In this document: positions 57,084 to 64,000 of the stretch, piece after piece
How positions within the stretch are numbered: position 1 is the stretch's first letter
How the letters are laid out: each line of letters starts with the position of its first letter
Assembly: GCA_002050235.1 (NCBI GenBank)
Contig: MWST01000024.1
Span: 33,395 to 97,394, forward strand
DNA from: Polyangiaceae bacterium UTPRO1
GTDB taxonomy: Bacteria; Desulfobacterota; Binatia; UTPRO1
Direction: 5' to 3'
Length of the DNA: 64,000 nucleotides
Program-made: the position numbers and the translations under genes
The notes under the pieces: model-generated
Databases searched by the model: none
What the model saw: the letters and a program-made list of their open reading frames with translations, nothing else
What the model was told of the DNA's origin: nothing

Positions 57084-58213
57084 GGCGCGCCTGGTTCAAC
57101 ATCCTGGCCGTCGCCTACAAGGAAGCGATGGTGATCCGCCACGACCGCTCGTTTCTCGCGGTTTTGATCGTCCAGCCGATCAGCTACCTCGTGATCCTGG
57201 GCATCGCGGTCTCGTTCACGCCGCGCAACGTGCCCTGGAGCGTCCTCGATCGTAGCGACACGACGGCCTCGCGGCGGCTCGTGCAGGAGATCGAGGCGAG
57301 CGGGTATTTCCTGCCGGCCACAGTAGTCGGCAGCTACGACGAGGGCATCGCCGGACTCCACGAGGGCCGCACCATCGCGCTCCTGGTCGTCGACCGCGAC
57401 TTCGCGCGCACCATCGAGCGCGGCCGGCCCACCGTGCAAGTGCTGCTCGACGGTGCCGATCCGCTCACCGCCGCGCGCATCGGCGGCGTGCTCGCCGAGA
57501 TCGCGGCCGCCCATGATCCGCACCTCGAGGCCCGCCGCTCCCGACCCGATGCGCAGCTCGCCAGCACCGGCCCGATCGACGTGCGCCAGCGCTTCTGGTT
57601 CAACCCGACCCTCGACGACAGCAACTTCTTCCTGTCGGCGCTCGGCGCGATGTTGCTCACTAACCTCTGCCTGTCGGCTACGGCCCTGGCACTGGTCGGC
57701 GAACGCGAGAGCGGCACCTACGAGCAGATGCTCTCGCTGCCCACGAGTGCCGTCGAGATCGTGCTCGGGAAGCTGCTGCCGTACGTCGTCATCTGCTACG
57801 CGCAAGTGCTGATCGCGCTCGTCCCCGCCGGCCTGTTCCTCGGCTTTTGGCCCCGCGGCAGCATCCTGCTCCTGTTCGTCGTCACTTTGCCGTTCGTTCT
57901 CGCGTCGCTCGGTATCGGCACGTTCATTTCCTCCCTGGTGTCGACCTCCGCGCAGGCGATCTTCCTCTCCGTGTTCTTCATCATGCCGTCGTTCGTCCTC
58001 TCGGGAGTGATGACGCCTTATCAATTGATGCCCGACGCGGTCCGCCATCTCGGCGGCATCCTGCCGCTGCGCTGGTATCAGATCGCGAGCCGCCGCATCA
58101 TCGAGCGCGGCGCCGGTATCGCCGACGTAGCCGTGCCGACCCTCGTCCTCTGTCTGATGTTCGCCGCCATCCTGCTGCTGCTGAAATGGCGGCTGAAGCC
58201 CCGGCTCGGATGA
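57080..58213 (+). CDS. ABC-2 type transporter permease (YbhR-like)
   Basis: 377 residues from GTG 57080, overlapping the fusion gene (GTGA). One helix at the N-terminus (FLAVLIVQPISYLVILGIAVSF), a large periplasmic region to about 185, then five helices including LGAMLLTNLCLSATALALVGE, with ERESGTYEQMLSLPTSAVEI at the coupling loop and PSFVLSGVMTPYQLMP. It pairs with the permease half of the preceding protein to make the membrane channel. The last gene of the tetR exporter operon, convergent with the Hsp70 genes 4 nt away. Confidence 0.93.
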   Translation: MRRAWFNILAVAYKEAMVIRHDRSFLAVLIVQPISYLVILGIAVSFTPRNVPWSVLDRSDTTASRRLVQEIEASGYFLPATVVGSYDEGIAGLHEGRTIALLVVDRDFARTIERGRPTVQVLLDGADPLTAARIGGVLAEIAAAHDPHLEARRSRPDAQLASTGPIDVRQRFWFNPTLDDSNFFLSALGAMLLTNLCLSATALALVGERESGTYEQMLSLPTSAVEIVLGKLLPYVVICYAQVLIALVPAGLFLGFWPRGSILLLFVVTLPFVLASLGIGTFISSLVSTSAQAIFLSVFFIMPSFVLSGVMTPYQLMPDAVRHLGGILPLRWYQIASRRIIERGAGIADVAVPTLVLCLMFAAILLLLKWRLKPRLG

Positions 58214-58217
58214 GGCG

Positions 58218-61016
<2,799 letters not shown>

Positions 61017-61044
61017 CGCTCGGCGATCCCTTCGCAGCCCCTCG

Positions 61045-62832
61045 TCAACGGACGCCCGCCTCCTGGCGAACGCCGAACTCCAGCTTCCAGCGCCGGCCGT
61101 CGCGGGCCACACACCAGAGCTCGAGCGTGCCGATCTCGGTCAAGTGCACGCGCAGGCGTACCGGGACGAGCGTGCCGTCGTGGTCGGACCACTCCAGGGT
61201 CGTCACCAGCGGTGCCAGCTCCTGCACCTCCTCGCCCCAGACTTCGAGGACCGTTCCGAGCCGGTCCTCCTCGCGGCTGCTCGACCCGAGCATGCGGAAC
61301 TCCGCCGCCTCGCCGACGACGAGACCGAACTCGGGTCCGGGTAGCTCGAGCTCCGAGCCTTCTTCCGTACCTTGCGGTACGAGGCATATCGCTTTGAGCG
61401 GCGGCGGCATGCCGGGCACGGCGGGCATGGCGGTCTCGATGCCGATGTAATACGCACGCGCCGCGCCGCCGCGGATGCGGATTCCGCGGCCCCGGCGGGC
61501 GAGGCCGTGGTACGCGGCGCCGCGCGCTACCGCTCGATCGGGATCGATGCCGGAGAGCTCGCGCAGCTCCGGGGAGCACCACCCGCGCAGTACCTCGAGC
61601 AGGCGCCGGCGCAAGGCGTCGGCGGCCATGACGCCGCCGTTGAAAAGGACGGCGGTCGGCGTGCCGGCATCGCGGTGTCGTGCCAGGAACTCCGCCAGGT
61701 GCGCGGTGAGGCGCGCGTCCGCCGCGTACGGCAACCCCATCTCGGTGAGACCCGTCCGCCGGTCGCGCCGCGGATGCGCATCGGCAGCGAGCACCGGAAA
61801 GAAGCCGTCGACCAGGAGGCGCTCGGCGTCGGTGCGCCCGAGCTCGGTCTCGACCGCACCGCCGATGACCCTGCGCGTGCGGCCGAGGATGGCTACCGGC
61901 GCCGCTGCGGGCGCCTCGGCGGCGAGCAGCTTCTCCTTGGCACCGCGCGCCGCATGGACCAGCGCCCGCGTCTGCCAGGCATCGAGCGTCGTACCGCTCG
62001 CCGCCAGCGCCGAACGGAGATGATACGCGAGCGCCAGATCCATGTTGTCGCCGCCGAGAAGGATGTGATCGCCGACGGCGACGCGCCGCAGCGCCAGCGC
62101 TCCGTGCTCATCTTCCGCGGCGATGAGGCTGAAGTCGGTCGTGCCGCCGCCGACGTCGCAGACGAGCACGAGGTCGCCAGGGTGGAGATCCTGCCGCCAG
62201 GCATCGCCCCTGGTGTCGATCCAGGCGTAGCAGGCCGCCTGCGGCTCTTCGAGCAGCGTCACGCGCTCGAAGCCCGCGTCCCGCGCCGCCTCTACCGTGA
62301 GCTCGCGCGCGGCGGCGTCGAACGATGCGGGGACGGTCAGGAAGACGTCTTGGGCTTCGAGCCCGCCGTGCTCGTCGCCCGCGTGCGCCGCGTTCCACGC
62401 GTCACGCAGGTGCGCCAGGTACGTAGCGGTAGCCGCGACCGGCGACACCCGCCGCGCCCCCTCCTCGGTTCCCCACGGCAGGATCGGCGCCCTGCGATCC
62501 GCAGCGGCGTTGCAGAGCCACGACTTCGCCGAGGACACGAGGCGTCCGGGAACGTCGGCGCCGCGCGACCGGGCAAGAACGCCGACCGCCAGATCGCGTC
62601 CGCGAGCCCAGGGGAGGTCGAGAGCTCCGATCTCCTCTTCTCCAGCCAGATAGAGGAACGAGGGCAGCAGCTCCTGCGCCTCGACCTGCTTCGGCGCCAC
62701 TACCTGCGGAATCGCCATGACCGTGATCGTCGGCGACTCCGCCCGTGTATCCGCGGCCGCCAGCACGCAGTTCGTGGTGCCGAGGTCGATGCCGACGACC
62801 CAGCGCGGTGGTACGGATGCCTCGCGCGCCAT
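61045..62832 (-). CDS. Hsp70 family protein, DnaK-like
   Basis: 595 residues from ATG 62832. ATPase motifs: VVGIDLGTTNCVLAAAD, LLEEPQAACYAW, VCDVGGGTTDFSLI, LLGGDNMDLALAY, TAVLFNGGVMAADALRRRL. The C-terminal part (from about 480) is a beta-sandwich-like domain ending in LRVHLTEIGTLELWCVA, shorter than the DnaK lid region. It is closely similar in layout to the adjacent 932-residue Hsp70, so the two probably arose by duplication and may act together. Preceded by DUF2760 with a 5-nt gap. Confidence 0.9.
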   Translation of the reverse strand: MAREASVPPRWVVGIDLGTTNCVLAAADTRAESPTITVMAIPQVVAPKQVEAQELLPSFLYLAGEEEIGALDLPWARGRDLAVGVLARSRGADVPGRLVSSAKSWLCNAAADRRAPILPWGTEEGARRVSPVAATATYLAHLRDAWNAAHAGDEHGGLEAQDVFLTVPASFDAAARELTVEAARDAGFERVTLLEEPQAACYAWIDTRGDAWRQDLHPGDLVLVCDVGGGTTDFSLIAAEDEHGALALRRVAVGDHILLGGDNMDLALAYHLRSALAASGTTLDAWQTRALVHAARGAKEKLLAAEAPAAAPVAILGRTRRVIGGAVETELGRTDAERLLVDGFFPVLAADAHPRRDRRTGLTEMGLPYAADARLTAHLAEFLARHRDAGTPTAVLFNGGVMAADALRRRLLEVLRGWCSPELRELSGIDPDRAVARGAAYHGLARRGRGIRIRGGAARAYYIGIETAMPAVPGMPPPLKAICLVPQGTEEGSELELPGPEFGLVVGEAAEFRMLGSSSREEDRLGTVLEVWGEEVQELAPLVTTLEWSDHDGTLVPVRLRVHLTEIGTLELWCVARDGRRWKLEFGVRQEAGVR

Positions 62833-62837
62833 GCGCT

Positions 62838-63506
62838 TCAGGGCACCTCCACCTCGGCCGGCGCCAGGATCGTGTGGTCGCGGTCGCCGGTGGTCTCCGG
62901 CAAGCGGAACGCGACCGAGCGCCAGCCCGGGTGGCGGAGCACGCCCTGGTAGGGCGGCTCGCCGCGCACGTTTCCGGTCACGCGCACGGCAGCGGGGTCG
63001 AAGCCGCGCTCGACCGTGACCGTGGCACCCTCGGCGCCGGGGAGGATCGGCGCCAGATCGAGGCGGTCCTTGAGCACCGCGCGGCAGCCGCCGTGAATCG
63101 CCCGCACCGCCGAGCCGATCTGCGCGTCGCTGTACGGCGCCAGATCCTCTTCCAGGAAGTCGACGAGCCGACCCTCTTGCTGGAGGAGCGCCAACAGCCG
63201 GAGCGCGGCCTCGCCGCGCTCCGGCGGCGGCGCGGCGCGCTTCGCTTCGACGGCGGCGCCGCCCGGCACTGCGGCGGCGCGCGGCGAGCCGCCGCCTAGG
63301 AGCGCCGTCACGAGCGCCGCTACGAGCGGCGCCGCGACGATCGTCGCCGTCGCCGCCGGCATCGTTACGAATGCCGCGGCCAGCCCGCTCTCGGCTGCGC
63401 CGAGCATCTGGGTTGCGGCGTACGCCGCCGCCGCGGCCAGCCCGCCGCCGGCGAGGCAGGCTCCGATCCAGCGCCGCGCCGACGAGGGCGAGCGTTCGGT
63501 CGTCAT
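62838..63506 (-). CDS. DUF2760 domain protein
   Basis: 222 residues. Two hydrophobic segments near the N-terminus (IGACLAGGGLAAAAAYAA and AAPLVAALVTALLG) suggest a membrane anchor. The C-terminal domain (about 95-222), with RLLALLQQEGRLVDFLEEDL, APYSDAQIGSAVRAIHGGCR and YQGVLRHPGWR, is DUF2760. This domain is regularly found just upstream of the same Hsp70 pair, so it is likely a membrane partner of these chaperones. ATG 63506. Divergent from the Gdx gene. Confidence 0.88.
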   Translation of the reverse strand: MTTERSPSSARRWIGACLAGGGLAAAAAYAATQMLGAAESGLAAAFVTMPAATATIVAAPLVAALVTALLGGGSPRAAAVPGGAAVEAKRAAPPPERGEAALRLLALLQQEGRLVDFLEEDLAPYSDAQIGSAVRAIHGGCRAVLKDRLDLAPILPGAEGATVTVERGFDPAAVRVTGNVRGEPPYQGVLRHPGWRSVAFRLPETTGDRDHTILAPAEVEVP

Positions 63507-63543
63507 CGTGCGTCCTCCATGGGCGTCGAGATTGGTCTATGCC

Positions 63544-63578
63544 GCTGCTCCAGCGCCCGCGGGGCGCGGGCGAGCAGC
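63544..63578. promoter_or_regulatory. long inverted repeat upstream of the Gdx gene
   Basis: GCTGCTC (63544-63550), CAGC bulge, GCCCGCG (63555-63561), GGG loop, CGCGGGC (63565-63571), GAGCAGC (63572-63578). The 14 paired bases make a strong hairpin between the divergent DUF2760 and Gdx genes. It has no T-tract; an operator, attenuator or terminator-like element are possible. No guanidine-riboswitch pattern was recognised. Confidence 0.45.
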
Positions 63579-63644
63579 AACACGGCACCCTAGCCCGGCG
63601 GCTGCACGTGGTCCAGGCGCGGGCGTCGTGGTACAGCGCTCGCC

Positions 63645-63956
63645 ATGGAGTGGATCGCGCTCGTGACCGCGGGCCTGCTCGAGATACTGTGGGCCTTGGC
63701 GATGAAGCAGTCCGCGGGCTTCACGCGGCCGGGTGCGGCCATCCTCGCCGTTGCCGCGATGATCGCGAGCTTCGTTCTCCTGTCGCTGGCAATGCGGGTC
63801 CTGCCGCTCGGAACCGCCTACACGGTGTGGACCGGGATCGGAGCGGCCGGCGCCTTCGTCGTCGGCGTCGTGGTGCTCGGCGAACCGGTGACGCCGCTGC
63901 GGGTCGCCGGCGCCACCTTGATCGTCAGCGGACTCGTAGCGCTGAAGCTCGCCTGA
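63645..63956 (+). CDS. gdx: small multidrug resistance family guanidinium exporter, Gdx/SugE-like
   Basis: 103 residues, four membrane helices. WIALVTAGLLEILWALAMKQSAGF carries the conserved Glu13 and the WA-x3-K-x-S-GF signature of the Gdx (SugE) subtype. LPLGTAYTVWTGIGAAGAFVVG and LGEPVTPLRVAGATLIVSGL follow closely the E. coli SugE sequence. Gdx members export guanidinium as dual-topology dimers; QacE-type drug efflux is less likely. ATG 63645. Often controlled by guanidine riboswitches; none was evident in the 138-nt gap. Confidence 0.88.
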   Translation: MEWIALVTAGLLEILWALAMKQSAGFTRPGAAILAVAAMIASFVLLSLAMRVLPLGTAYTVWTGIGAAGAFVVGVVVLGEPVTPLRVAGATLIVSGLVALKLA

Positions 63957-63980
63957 CGCACGCCGACCCGGCGGAGGCAG

Positions 63981-64000
63981 CGGAGAGGGTGGGATTCGAA
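63981..64000 (-). tRNA. tRNA gene, 3' end only (probably tRNA-Ser)
   Basis: On the minus strand the last 20 bases of the window read TTCGAAT (T-loop), CCCAC (T-stem), CCTCTCC (acceptor) and a G discriminator. A G73 discriminator and a CCTCTCC acceptor (pairing with GGAGAGG, a common serine tRNA start) point to tRNA-Ser. The CCA end is not encoded (CTG follows). The rest lies beyond the window. Confidence 0.7.

Noticed and set aside
63507..63644. guanidine riboswitch upstream of gdx
   Set aside because: No paired ACGR-loop hairpins (guanidine-II) or other class pattern could be recognised; only a simple inverted repeat is present.

Overview
The window is very GC-rich, tightly packed, single-chromosome-style bacterial DNA, with no integrases, transposases, phage genes or CRISPR. 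Lipoproteins with lipoboxes, a TolC-type outer-membrane factor and a DsbA/SurA-like periplasmic protein point to a Gram-negative cell. The split glycine decarboxylase (gcvPA/gcvPB), a double-length UvrA, NtrC-type and ECF regulation, a zinc-ribbon adenylate cyclase and an Hsp70 pair with DUF2760 would suit a free-living deltaproteobacterium-like or Binatota-like soil organism. That placement is an inference from gene content, not a demonstrated taxonomy.

Layout. 1-4764 (minus): a one-carbon operon folD-gcvT-gcvH-gcvPA-gcvPB, with gcvPB running off the left edge. 4849-5943 (plus): an alanine dehydrogenase gene broken by an in-frame TAG. 5958-17833 (minus): a lipoprotein, aspS, hisS, comEC, uvrC, uvrB, then an ECF sigma / anti-sigma / DUF3106 operon. 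17999-21497 (plus): histidine kinase, NtrC-type response regulator, and a degenerate receiver gene behind a candidate sigma-54 promoter. 22221-27854 (plus): a tandem-duplicated UvrA with four ABC modules, so uvrA, uvrB and uvrC lie within about 16 kb. 27986-33453: a dodecin-like protein, a DUF971 protein, an epoxide-hydrolase-like enzyme, a GNAT protein and clpS-clpA. 33553-39871 (plus): metF, fabF, a secreted carbohydrate-binding-like protein and a large adenylate cyclase/ATPase. 39898-44270 (minus): a lipoprotein, a DsbA-like protein, recR, ybaB, dnaX and the SRP RNA gene. 44358-49101 (plus): mobA, a nitrate-reductase-associated-like protein, a PspC protein, then a heme-copper cluster (cytochrome c-CuA subunit, subunit I, SCO/SenC) whose catalytic subunit lacks the usual helix VI tyrosine and looks like an NO reductase of the sNOR (NorSY-SenC) kind. 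49061-50706 (minus): a phosphate transporter and its DUF47 partner. 50817-58213 (plus): a TetR-led exporter operon (outer-membrane factor, HlyD adaptor, two ABC ATPases, two ABC-2 permease domains) resembling E. coli CecR/YbhGFSR plus its own TolC. 58218-63506 (minus): DUF2760 and two divergent Hsp70s. 63645-63956 (plus): a Gdx/SugE exporter. The right edge cuts a tRNA gene, probably tRNA-Ser.

Many operon members overlap by 1-11 nt (ATGA, GTGA or TGATG junctions), which implies translational coupling. The points most worth following up are the NorSY-like cluster, the tandem UvrA, the broken alanine dehydrogenase, and the kinase/NtrC/pseudo-receiver set with its candidate sigma-54 site.
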